Assembly: GCF_001439665.1 (NCBI RefSeq)
Contig: NZ_LMAK01000017.1
Coordinates: 1 to 64,000, forward strand
Length of the DNA: 64,000 nucleotides
From: Formosa algae
GTDB lineage: Bacteria > Bacteroidota > Bacteroidia > Flavobacteriales > Flavobacteriaceae
Direction: 5' to 3'
The number at the start of each line of letters is the position of its first letter. Position 1 is the stretch's first letter. Made by a program: the position numbers and the translations under genes. This document shows, in pieces, positions 17,196 to 25,952 of this stretch. The notes beneath the pieces were generated by a model. That model ran no database searches and was not told the origin of the DNA. It worked only from the letters and a program-made list of their open reading frames with translations.

Positions 17196-17717
17196 ATGTA
17201 TATATCTTCCACAGCCCGTTTATACTTAAGCGAGTTAAACACTAACGATGCCCCTTTTATTATAGAATTATTAAACACACCTAATTGGCTAAAATTTATT
17301 GGAGATCGTAACATACATTCCATTAAAGATGCCGAAGATTATATTACAAATCACCACATAAAAAACTATCGCGAAAACGGTTTTGGGTTTTATAAACTAC
17401 AATTAAAATCTGATCCTTTAAAAACTATTGGGTGTTGCGGCCTAATTAAGCGACCAGAACTTGATGGCGTAGACATTGGATTTGCATTTTTACCAGAATA
17501 CGAAGGCAAAGGTTTCGGCTTTGAATCGGCTTCAGAAATTTTAAAATTAGCTAAAACAAAATTTAACCTCAAAGAGATTATCGCCATAGTTGCACCTGAC
17601 AACCCGAATTCTATTAAATTACTTGAAAAACTCGGACTAACCTATCAAAAAAAGATTACACCATTTGCAGATGGAAAGGAATTACTACTGTTATCTAAAA
17701 TCTTGAATAAGAACTAA
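17196..17717 (+). CDS. GNAT family N-acetyltransferase
   Basis: This 173-residue protein looks like a RimJ/RimL-type GNAT: LYLSELNTNDAPFIIELLNTP at the start, GCCGLIKRPELDGVDIGFAF in the core, the acetyl-CoA loop region PEYEGKGFGFESASEIL (about 108-124) and the C-terminal NPNSIKLLEKLGL helix. It is probably a cytosolic acetyltransferase of a protein N-terminus or small molecule; the substrate is unknown. It follows the TPR gene by three bases. Its stop overlaps the stop of the convergent fucU pseudogene. A decayed related GNAT tail lies at 18302-18415. Confidence 0.88.
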   Translation: MYISSTARLYLSELNTNDAPFIIELLNTPNWLKFIGDRNIHSIKDAEDYITNHHIKNYRENGFGFYKLQLKSDPLKTIGCCGLIKRPELDGVDIGFAFLPEYEGKGFGFESASEILKLAKTKFNLKEIIAIVAPDNPNSIKLLEKLGLTYQKKITPFADGKELLLLSKILNKN

Positions 17718-18144
17718 ACTATAGGGGTTACACCTTTTTTCAGGATAATATTGCCATATTTAGCTGTTTCTCCTGTTACCACTACCGCATACGCTTTAGT
17801 AGTACGCTCGTAAAAAGCAAAACGTTCTATATGTTTAATTTCGGGAGCGTCTGGATATACACTTTGTATACTTTTTAAGTATTTGTTTTGCACATCCTCA
17901 TCAAGGGAATCTCCACAGCAGCCATCATCATTAAAGGCGACGGGTCGTAACTGTCTAACATAAAAAGTGGTAAAACTCCAGTTAATAAATCCGGAATCTT
18001 TACACCATCTAACCTTAAAACTTTAGTGTTATAGGTATACGCAGGAAAATGCGCATCGGCAAAGACAATTTCTTCACCATGTCCCATTTCGGCTAATACT
18101 TTTAATAATTCTGGACTAATTAAAGGAGAGATTCCGATTAACAT
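17714..18144 (-). pseudogene. fucU: Frameshifted L-fucose mutarotase (RbsD/FucU family)
   Basis: The first part, from ATG 18144, reads [19 protein letters not shown]...FADAHFPAY...PLFMLDSY...MMAAVE, a clear FucU sequence. After about 17910 the frame breaks, and the matching C-terminal half continues in another frame: [12 protein letters not shown], then IERFAFYERTTKAYAVV and TGETAKYGNIILKKGVTP, ending at TAG 17714-17716. Restoring 1 base (or 4 bases) gives a protein of about 143-144 residues, normal for the family. The enzyme would interconvert L-fucose anomers. No other fucose gene is nearby. The break may be real or a sequencing error; all other family residues look intact, suggesting it is recent. 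Confidence 0.85.
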
Positions 18145-18301
18145 GGGTTTATTTTTTAATTATTCTAATGCCTTATTCTTTACATAAATAGTTCTTCTAA
18201 AAAATATTCAGTGTAACAAGAATCATTTCAAAATTAATTAAAAATGGACTATAATCTATCTAAATACATTAATTTATTGATGTATATCTATTCTGCGCAC
18301 A

Positions 18302-18415
18302 ACTAATAGCGATTGCATTAAATTTCTTAAAAAAATAGGCCTAACTTACCAAAAAACAGGAATTCATTTTGTTCGTGGCGATGAGTTGTTGTTATTTGCA
18401 AAAAATTCAATTACA
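18302..18415 (+). pseudogene. Remnant of a second GNAT acetyltransferase (C-terminal end)
   Basis: Translated in the frame of the following DUF4286 gene, this stretch gives TNSDCIKFLKKIGLTYQK and then HFVRGDELLLFAKNS. It matches the end of the intact GNAT at 17196-17717 (PNSIKLLEKLGLTYQK ... DGKELLLLSK). An in-frame stop lies shortly upstream and the rest of the gene is missing. The copy is diverged rather than identical, so it is probably a decayed paralogue, not a fresh duplication. Confidence 0.6.
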
Positions 18416-18742
18416 ATGTATATTTATAATGTAACCTCTAATGTTAGTGATGCTGTGCACGATACCTGGATCACTTGGATGAAACAAGAGCATATTCCGC
18501 AAGTGCTTGCTGTTGGCACCTTTTACGAAGCCAAACTGACTCGCGTTCTTGTAGAAGAAGAGATGGGAGGTAAAACCTATTCTGTACAATACCGCGCAAA
18601 AACACGCGAAGATTTAGATAGATATTACACACAATTTGCAGAAATACTACGTACCGAAGCTTTAAAAAAATTCGGAGAAAATGTACTCGCTTTTAGAACA
18701 GAACTAGAAGTTGTAGATGTGTATAGCGTAACCAAACATTAA
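18416..18742 (+). CDS. DUF4286 family protein
   Basis: This 108-residue protein starts MYIYNVTSNVSDAVHDTWITWMK, the pattern of DUF4286. These are small soluble proteins with a ferredoxin-like, dimeric alpha-beta barrel appearance, often near rsmA in Bacteroidota as far as I recall. The function is unknown. An upstream in-frame TTG at 18386 would add residues that belong to the GNAT remnant, so ATG 18416 is preferred. Only five bases separate it from rsmA. Confidence 0.85.
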   Translation: MYIYNVTSNVSDAVHDTWITWMKQEHIPQVLAVGTFYEAKLTRVLVEEEMGGKTYSVQYRAKTREDLDRYYTQFAEILRTEALKKFGENVLAFRTELEVVDVYSVTKH

Positions 18743-18747
18743 TTTAG

Positions 18748-19533
18748 ATGACAGTAAAAGCAAAAAAACATTTAGGACAACATTTCCTTAACGACGAATC
18801 TATTGCTGAAAAAATAGCAAATACCCTCTCTTTTGAAGGGTATAAAAATGTTTTAGAAATTGGTCCTGGAATGGGTGTTTTAACTAAATATTTGCTTGAC
18901 AAGCCTACTAAAACTTATGTAGTAGAAATCGATTCTGAATCTGTAGAATATTTAAAAGTTAACTATTTAAATTTAGCAGATCGGGTTATTGAAAAAGATT
19001 TCTTAAAATACGATATTGACGAAGTATTCAAAGGCGAATCGTTTGCTGTAATCGGAAATTACCCGTATAATATTTCCACACAAATTGTGTTTAAAACCTT
19101 AGAAATGCGGGATCAAATCCCAGAATTCTCAGGCATGTTTCAAAAAGAAGTTGCACAACGTATTTGTGAAAAGGAAGGGAGTAAAGCTTATGGTATTTTA
19201 TCGGTATTAACACAAGCATTTTACGATGCAGAATATTTATTTACCGTACCGCCTCAGGTATTTAATCCGCCGCCAAAAGTAGACTCTGGTGTATTGCGAT
19301 TAACTCGTAAAAAAGACTATAGTTTATCCTGTAACGAGGCCATGCTTTTTAAAGTAGTTAAAGCAGCGTTTCAACAACGCAGAAAAACACTTCGTAACAG
19401 TTTAAAAACATTCAATCTATCGGATAGTTTAAGAGAAGATAGTATCTTTGGTAAACGTCCGGAACAACTTTCGGTAGCGCAATTTATTACGCTTACAGAA
19501 CGCATAGAAAACGACCTTAAATCACAAAATTAG
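18748..19533 (+). CDS. rsmA: 16S rRNA dimethyladenosine transferase
   Basis: RsmA (KsgA) dimethylates two adjacent adenines near the 3' end of 16S rRNA. The 261-residue protein has the N-terminal [11 protein letters not shown], the SAM-binding [16 protein letters not shown] (about 36-51), the catalytic NYPYNIS (about 106-112) and the C-terminal domain with RRKTLRNSL. It is the second gene of a DUF4286-rsmA-mgtE cluster; its stop TAG shares one base with the GTG start of mgtE. Confidence 0.97.
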   Translation: MTVKAKKHLGQHFLNDESIAEKIANTLSFEGYKNVLEIGPGMGVLTKYLLDKPTKTYVVEIDSESVEYLKVNYLNLADRVIEKDFLKYDIDEVFKGESFAVIGNYPYNISTQIVFKTLEMRDQIPEFSGMFQKEVAQRICEKEGSKAYGILSVLTQAFYDAEYLFTVPPQVFNPPPKVDSGVLRLTRKKDYSLSCNEAMLFKVVKAAFQQRRKTLRNSLKTFNLSDSLREDSIFGKRPEQLSVAQFITLTERIENDLKSQN

Positions 19534-20906
19534 TGGAGGAAAACGACGACAATATTCAGTTTAAAATAAGTGACGAACTTATTGAAAATGTGGAGCAATT
19601 AATTGAATCTAAAGATGATGTAAACATCTTAGACCTTTTAAATGACTATCACCACGCTGATATTGCCGAAATTCTGGAAGAAACAGACATAGAGCATGCC
19701 ACCTATGTAATTAAACTTTTAGATAGCGAGAAGACATCTGAGGTGTTGATGGAATTAGATGAGGATACTCGTGAAAAAATTCTTGACAGCCTTTCTGCTA
19801 AAGAAATTGCAGAAGAAATTGAAGAATTGGATACCGATGATGCGGTAGACATGATTTCAGAATTATCGGATGACCGTCAGCAACTCGTAATCGACCACAT
19901 AGAAGATCAGGAACACGCACAGCACATTAAAGACCTATTGCGTTACGACGATAATGTAGCAGGTGGATTAATGGCCAAAGAACTTGTAAAAGTTAACGAA
20001 AACTGGACCGTTACCCAATGTGTTAAAGAAATGCGTGCACAAGCCGAAGAGGTTACTCGAGTGCATTCTATTTATGTGGTAGATGATAATCACAAACTTA
20101 TAGGTCGCTTGTCTTTAAAAGACTTATTAATAGCTTCGCCACGAGCTCACATCTCAGACGTGTATATTCCTAAAGTAGATTATGTGTATGTTACTGAAGA
20201 TGTTGAAGAAGTTGCCAATATTATGCAAAAATACGACTTGGAAGCCATTCCTGTAGTCGATAAAAATCATATCCTTTTAGGTCGCATTACCATTGATGAT
20301 ATTGTAGATGTTATTCGAGAGGAAGCCGAAAAAGACTACCAACTTGCTGCCGGTATTACACGAGATGTTGAAGCCGATGATAGCATTTGGAAACTGACTA
20401 AAGCCCGTTTACCTTGGTTATTAATTGGTATGTTTGGAGGTTTAGGTGCAGCAAGCATTATAAATAGTTTTAGTGGCGCTATGGGCGACTATATTATTCT
20501 ATTAAGCTTCGTGCCACTTATACAAGCAACCGCCGGAAATGTAGGGGTACAATCGTCTGCTATCGTCGTTCAAGGTTTAGCCAACAACACTATGGATAGT
20601 AGTTTAATGAGACAATTATTTAAAGAATTCACACTTGGATTGGTTAATGGTTTGGCCATTGCCTTAATAGCTTTATGCGTAACCCATTTTGCTTTTGGTA
20701 CACCGTATACTGTATCTATTACCATTGGTTTAGCACTTATCGCCGTAATTGTTATGGCTGCGTTAATTGGCACATTTATACCTATTATTTTAGATAAACG
20801 CGGCATCGATCCCGCTGTAGCCACTGGACCATTTATTACCACGAGTAACGATGTTTTTGGGATACTAATCTACTTTTTAATTGCTAAAGCCATGTTAGGT
20901 TTTTAA
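19533..20906 (+). CDS. mgtE: Magnesium transporter MgtE
   Basis: MgtE is a dimeric Mg2+ channel of the inner membrane gated by cytosolic Mg2+. The 457-residue protein has an acidic N domain of helical repeats (about 1-130), two CBS domains (about 135-265, with VHSIYVVDDNHKLIG and AIPVVDKNHILLGRIT) and a C-terminal five-helix membrane part starting near LPWLLIGMFGG, including QATAGNVGVQSSA. The start is GTG, overlapping the rsmA stop by one base, so the two are translationally coupled. Confidence 0.95.
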   Translation: MEENDDNIQFKISDELIENVEQLIESKDDVNILDLLNDYHHADIAEILEETDIEHATYVIKLLDSEKTSEVLMELDEDTREKILDSLSAKEIAEEIEELDTDDAVDMISELSDDRQQLVIDHIEDQEHAQHIKDLLRYDDNVAGGLMAKELVKVNENWTVTQCVKEMRAQAEEVTRVHSIYVVDDNHKLIGRLSLKDLLIASPRAHISDVYIPKVDYVYVTEDVEEVANIMQKYDLEAIPVVDKNHILLGRITIDDIVDVIREEAEKDYQLAAGITRDVEADDSIWKLTKARLPWLLIGMFGGLGAASIINSFSGAMGDYIILLSFVPLIQATAGNVGVQSSAIVVQGLANNTMDSSLMRQLFKEFTLGLVNGLAIALIALCVTHFAFGTPYTVSITIGLALIAVIVMAALIGTFIPIILDKRGIDPAVATGPFITTSNDVFGILIYFLIAKAMLGF

Positions 20907-20975
20907 TCTGATTTTGGTCAAAAAAACTTAAAAATGAGAGTAAACAAATCGTTTAATCGGTAACACAAAAGTTCG

Positions 20976-20983
20976 TAAATTTG
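20976..20983 (+). promoter_or_regulatory. -7 box TAAATTTG upstream of the 2-hydroxyacid dehydrogenase
   Basis: A perfect TAnnTTTG match lies 20 bases before the ATG at 21004, in the only noncoding gap between mgtE and this gene. A clear -33 TTTG was not found. Confidence 0.45.
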
Positions 20984-21003
20984 CACTCTAATTTCTCAGT
21001 ACT

Positions 21004-21942
21004 ATGAATATTCTTCATTTAGATAGTAATCATCCACTTTTAAAGCAACAGTTAACCGATTTGGGATTCACCAATCACGACGATTTCACATCGACTAAAT
21101 CAGAAATTGAAGCTAAAATTCATGAATACGATGGCATTATTATTAGAAGTCGTTTTACTATTGATAAGCAATTTCTAGATGCTGCTACACACTTAAAATT
21201 TATAGGTCGTGTTGGTGCTGGTTTAGAAAACATAGATTGCGATTATGCAGAATCTAAAGGCATCTATCTCATATCTGCGCCCGAAGGCAATAGAAATGCT
21301 GTAGGCGAACACACCTTAGGCATGCTTTTATCGTTATTTAACAAACTTAATAAGGCTGATCAGGAAGTCCGCCAAGGACAATGGTTACGCGAAGCCAATC
21401 GTGGGTTAGAGTTAGACGGAAAAACGGTTGGTATTATTGGCTACGGTAATATGGGAAATGCATTTTCTAAAAAACTACGCGGATTTGATGTGAATGTGTT
21501 GTGTTACGATATTAAAGCTGGTGTTGGCAATGAAAATGCCAAGCAAGTAGATTTAAAAACCTTTCAAAATGAAGTAGACGTGGTGAGTTTACATGTTCCA
21601 CAAACACCACGAACTCAAAACATGATTAATGCAGAATTCATTGACGGATTCAAGAAACCGTTTTGGTTTTTTAATACAGCCCGAGGAAAAAGTGTAATCA
21701 CTTCCGATTTGGTTTCAGCATTAAAATCAGGACAAATTTTAGGCGCAGGATTAGATGTTTTAGAATACGAAAAAGCATCATTCGAAAACTTATTTACTGC
21801 AAACCATATGCCTGAAGCTTTTCAATATTTAATTGAAGCAGAAAATGTTTTACTAACGCCTCATGTTGCCGGATGGACCATTGAAAGCAAAGAAAAGTTA
21901 GCACAAACTATCGTAGATAAAATTCAAAAAAAATTTACGTAA
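21004..21942 (+). CDS. D-isomer specific 2-hydroxyacid dehydrogenase
   Basis: This 312-residue NAD-dependent dehydrogenase has the family layout: substrate domain with IIIRSRFTI and GRVGAGLENID, NAD-binding GIIGYGNMGNAF (about 142-153), the catalytic arginine in FFNTARGKSV, and the histidine in TPHVAGWT near the C-terminus. It could be a phosphoglycerate dehydrogenase, but no serine-pathway neighbour is present and there is no C-terminal ACT domain, so only the family is assigned. It is followed by two small unrelated genes on the same strand. Confidence 0.9.
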   Translation: MNILHLDSNHPLLKQQLTDLGFTNHDDFTSTKSEIEAKIHEYDGIIIRSRFTIDKQFLDAATHLKFIGRVGAGLENIDCDYAESKGIYLISAPEGNRNAVGEHTLGMLLSLFNKLNKADQEVRQGQWLREANRGLELDGKTVGIIGYGNMGNAFSKKLRGFDVNVLCYDIKAGVGNENAKQVDLKTFQNEVDVVSLHVPQTPRTQNMINAEFIDGFKKPFWFFNTARGKSVITSDLVSALKSGQILGAGLDVLEYEKASFENLFTANHMPEAFQYLIEAENVLLTPHVAGWTIESKEKLAQTIVDKIQKKFT

Positions 21943-21979
21943 CTTTAAGCTATCTTAACCATAGCTTAACAATAACTTA

Positions 21980-22432
21980 ATGACCTACATTGCCGAAACT
22001 CCTGAAGATTATATAAAAAAACTTCCTGAGAAGCGCAAAGCTGCAATATCTAAATTACGACAAGTCATTTTAGACCATTTACCAAAAGGCTTTCAAGAAA
22101 CCATGAGTTATGGGATGATTGGTTATGTGGTTCCTCATAAACTTTACCCCCGCGGCTACCATACCAATCCAGATTTACCGCTACCTTTTATAAATATTGC
22201 TTCCCAGAAAAACCATATAGCCCTATATCACAACGGCATTTACGCAGATGACTCCCTTTTAAAATGGTTTACATCTGAATACCCAAAACACACCAAATAC
22301 AAATTAGATATGGGCAGAATTTGTATACGATTTAAAAAAATAGACGATATTCCTTATGATTTAATTGGAGATTTAGTGTCTAGAATGACTCCCAAACAAT
22401 GGATTAAATTATACAAAAGCACTCTAAAATAA
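21980..22432 (+). CDS. DUF1801 domain protein
   Basis: This 150-residue protein has the YdhG/DUF1801 pattern: ETPEDYIKKLPEKRKAAISKL at the start, FQETMSYGMIGYVV in the middle, then IALYHNGIYA and RICIRFKKIDDIPYDLIGDLV. The proteins are small and soluble with an SRPBCC-unrelated alpha/beta fold; no enzymatic activity is established. It starts 37 bases after the dehydrogenase and may be co-transcribed with it. Confidence 0.85.
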   Translation: MTYIAETPEDYIKKLPEKRKAAISKLRQVILDHLPKGFQETMSYGMIGYVVPHKLYPRGYHTNPDLPLPFINIASQKNHIALYHNGIYADDSLLKWFTSEYPKHTKYKLDMGRICIRFKKIDDIPYDLIGDLVSRMTPKQWIKLYKSTLK

Positions 22433-22490
22433 TTTAAATTTCTACCTACTTTAAACTTGTAAACTATAAAATTAACAACAATAAGAAGAT

Positions 22491-22877
22491 ATGAAAAAAC
22501 GTGTAACAGGATTAGGAGGTATTTTTTTTAAATCTGAAAACCCAGAAGCTACAAAACAATGGTATGGCAAACATTTAGGTTTACCGGTAGACGACTATGG
22601 ATGTTCCTTTTGGTGGAAAGATAAAACTGGAGCAGATTGCTCCACACAATGGTCACCGTTTAAAGAAGATACCGCATATTTTAAGCCCAGTGACAAACCT
22701 TTTATGATGAATTTTCGCGTTGAAAATTTAGTAGAGTTATTAGAAACACTAAAGGCAGAAGGCGTCACTGTAGTTGGTGAAATAGAAGAATACGATTACG
22801 GAAAATTTGGTTGGATTCTAGATCCGGAAGGTCTTAAAATTGAACTTTGGGAACCGATTGACTCTGCTTTAAAGTAA
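22491..22877 (+). CDS. VOC family protein (glyoxalase/dioxygenase fold)
   Basis: This 128-residue protein shows one complete VOC unit with two beta-alpha-beta-beta-beta modules: GIFFKSENPEATKQWYGKHLGL at the start and FGWILDPEGLKIELWEP at the end. The final ExW-type segment and the early metal-position residues suit a metal-binding fold. The substrate cannot be told from the sequence. It ends with a strong bidirectional terminator shared with the convergent AsmA gene. Confidence 0.88.
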   Translation: MKKRVTGLGGIFFKSENPEATKQWYGKHLGLPVDDYGCSFWWKDKTGADCSTQWSPFKEDTAYFKPSDKPFMMNFRVENLVELLETLKAEGVTVVGEIEEYDYGKFGWILDPEGLKIELWEPIDSALK

Positions 22878-22903
22878 TTTATTTTTTAAGCTCAATATTA
22901 TCA

Positions 22904-22946
22904 AATAAAAAAAGCTGAAGATGTATAACCTTCAGCTTTTTTTATT
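22904..22946. terminator. Bidirectional terminator between VOC and AsmA genes
   Basis: A 17-bp perfect stem (22904-22920 with 22930-22946) encloses a 9-base loop. The core is AGCTGAAG/CTTCAGCT flanked by A- and T-runs, so it can end transcription from both sides. Confidence 0.92.
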
Positions 22947-22984
22947 TGAATTATAAATGAGCTCTATTTAGGACTATAGTAGAT

Positions 22985-25657
22985 CTAATCTCCTGTATTA
23001 GTCTCTTCTTTTTTCTTTCCGAATAAGCCATTTAATAAATTATCGGCAGCTTTCTTTATGTTATCTGTAGTTACAGAATCTTTAGTTTTTGTTGCTGCAT
23101 CAGTCGTTACTGTAGTACTATCTTTAGAACTGTTTGTTCCTAAAAAATTGCTTAAAGCATCCTTTACTTTCGTACTCCCTTCATTTAAAAGTTTGTCTTT
23201 CTGCATTTCGACTAATTTATTGGTTAATGCCGTTGCAGTAGCACTTAAATCTGTAGTAACCGATGGACTACCAACATTTCCACCAATATTTGCTGTAACA
23301 GGTACAGAAATGTTTTCTGCTTCAGCATCGTTTAATTTTGATAATAAACTTTGAGCTTCTTTTCCTAGATATTTGGCAGGCACATCGAATGTAGCGTTAT
23401 AATTTAAAGTCTGATCAAAACCATGACTTCCAGCAACCTGAACATCTATATCTTTAAATTTAAGATTAAACGGTTTTACATTCACTTGCCCATTATCAAA
23501 TGTTAAGGTTGTATTTATTTTTTTAGTTTCTCCTTCATTAAAATTTAAAAACTCTAATCGATCTACCAATGTACTCAACACTTTACTATCTTCAGAATCG
23601 ACATCGCTTACTAGAATTTCTGCCAATGCATTTCCCGAAAGTGTACTCAAGTTTGGGGTAAATTCATTACTTAAATCTCCTTTTATTTCAAAGTTAGAAT
23701 TTAAAACACCTTGAAAAGCTTGAGCTATTGGCGCTAGAGCTTTCAACATATCTAACCCTTTAAAAGATTCTGCCATATCAAAACTTTGCATCCCCAATTT
23801 CACATCAAACGTTGGGGTTTCAGCTTTGGTAGACACCGCTCCATTTAATGCTATTTGTCCTCCAAATATGCTCGATTTAAAATCTTTTAAGGTTACGGTT
23901 TCATCTTTTACAAGTAAAGATCCTGACGCATCTTTTAACGTTAAATTATCGTATAATACGGTATTGGCTTTTGCAACGATAGTAGCGTCTAAAAATGCAG
24001 GAATTTTTATGGCTTCAGTAGTATTCATTTCTGAAGTTGACTCTGTTGTTGTTTTATTTGCGTCGGTATCCTCAGGATTTTCGCTTTCAGTCATAAAATC
24101 GTTAAGCGCAAACCTGTTAGAATTTAAAGTAAAGTTACCTTTTAGCAATTGGTCGTTAAACATATAACCCAATAAATTATCTATAGATCCTTTTGCAGAC
24201 AGATCTGTTTGTCCGGTTTTTGCTTCAAACGTATTTAAAGTAACATTCTGGGTGTTGAATGTTAATCCAGCTTTAGATATTTGAATTGGATTTGTTAGAT
24301 CTTCAGAATTGAATTCAAAACCACTTAATCCTAACGATCCACTATTTTTAGTGTCTTGATAGCGACCATCTTCTATAGCTTTCATATCGAATGCCGTTGC
24401 AATGTTAGCATCTAAAACACCTTGCATTTGTTGTTCTACATCAAAAGGATAAGCTTGTGATAGATTTCCTAAATTAATACGTCCTTTTAAGTTTGCATTA
24501 ACCAATGGATTTCCCATTAGATTCTTAATATTAGCACTAGCACTAAATACATCTTGTGCAATCTTAAACGTTAAGGCATTTATATTAACATAGGTATTTT
24601 CTAATAACCCAGTCTCGTTAGCAATCTTAGTATCTATGGTGATATTAGATACCGATTGTGGTAAATCTGGATATTTAAACGATGCATTATTTGAGGTAAT
24701 ATCTATATTAAATTTAGGAATATGCGTATCGTCTACAGTACCGTTAAAATTTCCTTGCACTACAAAATCGCCTGTAGTATTTACATTTTCTATCTCTTTA
24801 GAATATTCTTTTGGAATTAAAGCTAAGAAGTTTTTAAAATCTGATGATGGCGTTTTAAACGTAATGGCTACATCCTGACTGTCGTCATTCAACTTCACAT
24901 TTCCATCAAAAACCAATTCTAATTGATTAATTACAGCTTTATTTTCTAAAAACGTATATATGTTTTGTTCTAAATCTACACCCAATTTAGCATCTAACGT
25001 TACAGGTGTGTCTTTAAAATAATTGGTACCATCCATATCAAAAGATACGAGTCCGCTGGTTTTAGTATCCAGTTCCGATTTTACTGCAGAAAGGTCTCCT
25101 GTACCGGAATGATTAAAATCGTTTAATTCAAAATACATTTTTCCCTGCTCGTCGTAATATTTAATTTGAGAATTGGAGATGTCGTAATTCTGAATAGACA
25201 AAGACACTGTACTCGCTGGAGTTTCTGACGTTGTTACAGGAACTTCTGTTCCATCCTTTTTAGCAATATCGTAATTTACATTACCATCTTCATCTATAAG
25301 AATATTAACAACCGCTCCATCTATACTGAATGAATTTACAGTATACGATTCACCTTCGCTATTAAAAATTTGCATAAACGGCACGCTAATATTTGCGCTT
25401 TTTGCAGCAACTAACGTTTTGCCAGCAAATGTTCCGGTATTTAAAATACTCATGTCGTTTACAGAAACTGTAACTTCTGGAAAATTTCTTATAAAACTAA
25501 TATCTGCATCTGCAAAATCGAATTCTGCATCAATATTTTTATTAACCGTACTTTTTACAATATCAAGTATTTTTCCTTCAAATATAAAGGGAGCTGCTAT
25601 TAAGAAAACAATCAGTAATCCAATTACAATTCCTACTATTTTAAGTGTTTTTTTCAT
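22985..25657 (-). CDS. AsmA family protein
   Basis: This 890-residue protein has one N-terminal membrane anchor (about residues 7-28, IVGIVIGLLIVFLIAAPFIF) and a long periplasmic part of repeating beta-strands. AsmA-type patterns are FIRNFPEVTVSVNDMSI near residue 55, repeated INLGNLSQAYP and LSGNALAEILVSDVDSED segments, and a Ser/Thr/Lys-rich C-terminus. Such proteins are thought to bridge the periplasm and move or organise lipids for the outer membrane. Specific function in this organism is not known. It is transcribed alone. Confidence 0.9.
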   Translation of the reverse strand: MKKTLKIVGIVIGLLIVFLIAAPFIFEGKILDIVKSTVNKNIDAEFDFADADISFIRNFPEVTVSVNDMSILNTGTFAGKTLVAAKSANISVPFMQIFNSEGESYTVNSFSIDGAVVNILIDEDGNVNYDIAKKDGTEVPVTTSETPASTVSLSIQNYDISNSQIKYYDEQGKMYFELNDFNHSGTGDLSAVKSELDTKTSGLVSFDMDGTNYFKDTPVTLDAKLGVDLEQNIYTFLENKAVINQLELVFDGNVKLNDDSQDVAITFKTPSSDFKNFLALIPKEYSKEIENVNTTGDFVVQGNFNGTVDDTHIPKFNIDITSNNASFKYPDLPQSVSNITIDTKIANETGLLENTYVNINALTFKIAQDVFSASANIKNLMGNPLVNANLKGRINLGNLSQAYPFDVEQQMQGVLDANIATAFDMKAIEDGRYQDTKNSGSLGLSGFEFNSEDLTNPIQISKAGLTFNTQNVTLNTFEAKTGQTDLSAKGSIDNLLGYMFNDQLLKGNFTLNSNRFALNDFMTESENPEDTDANKTTTESTSEMNTTEAIKIPAFLDATIVAKANTVLYDNLTLKDASGSLLVKDETVTLKDFKSSIFGGQIALNGAVSTKAETPTFDVKLGMQSFDMAESFKGLDMLKALAPIAQAFQGVLNSNFEIKGDLSNEFTPNLSTLSGNALAEILVSDVDSEDSKVLSTLVDRLEFLNFNEGETKKINTTLTFDNGQVNVKPFNLKFKDIDVQVAGSHGFDQTLNYNATFDVPAKYLGKEAQSLLSKLNDAEAENISVPVTANIGGNVGSPSVTTDLSATATALTNKLVEMQKDKLLNEGSTKVKDALSNFLGTNSSKDSTTVTTDAATKTKDSVTTDNIKKAADNLLNGLFGKKKEETNTGD

Positions 25658-25885
25658 ATTAAAATAATTTACTAATTATATTTTAGCATTGCATTTTGTC
25701 ACAAAAATGAGGCCTTTTTCAGACTTCTTTAAGGACTTTAATATAAGTTTATCTATTTGTGCAAAATTGAGAATATGCTGCTATAATTTCAAGTGTTTCA
25801 ATTCTTTTTTTTTTAATTAAGAACATACAAAAGAACAGAAATAATCACGAACATCAGGATGTTTTTGACCTGATTATTGACTCTA

Positions 25886-25915
25886 TTAAAAAAGACCATC
25901 TTTACAGACAGTCTT
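25886..25915 (-). terminator. Terminator of the OlsF-like gene
   Basis: On the minus strand AAGACTGTC and GATGGTCTT form a 9-bp stem with two G-T wobbles around TGTAAA, followed by a T-run. It lies 38 bases after the stop of the gene ending at 25953. Confidence 0.6.
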
Positions 25916-25952
25916 CTTATTTATTATCTATTAAAAATTATTAAACTTTCAA

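Noticed and set aside
17905-17920. Programmed frameshifting in fucU
   Set aside because: No slippery heptamer or downstream structure was seen; a small indel explains the break more simply.
17875-18144. A short intact 89-residue FucU protein
   Set aside because: It is the N-terminal half only; the missing C-terminal half continues in another frame down to 17714, so the gene is frameshifted.
23058-25667. Several plus-strand open frames opposite the AsmA gene
   Set aside because: They are antisense to a clear long gene and lack family likeness.
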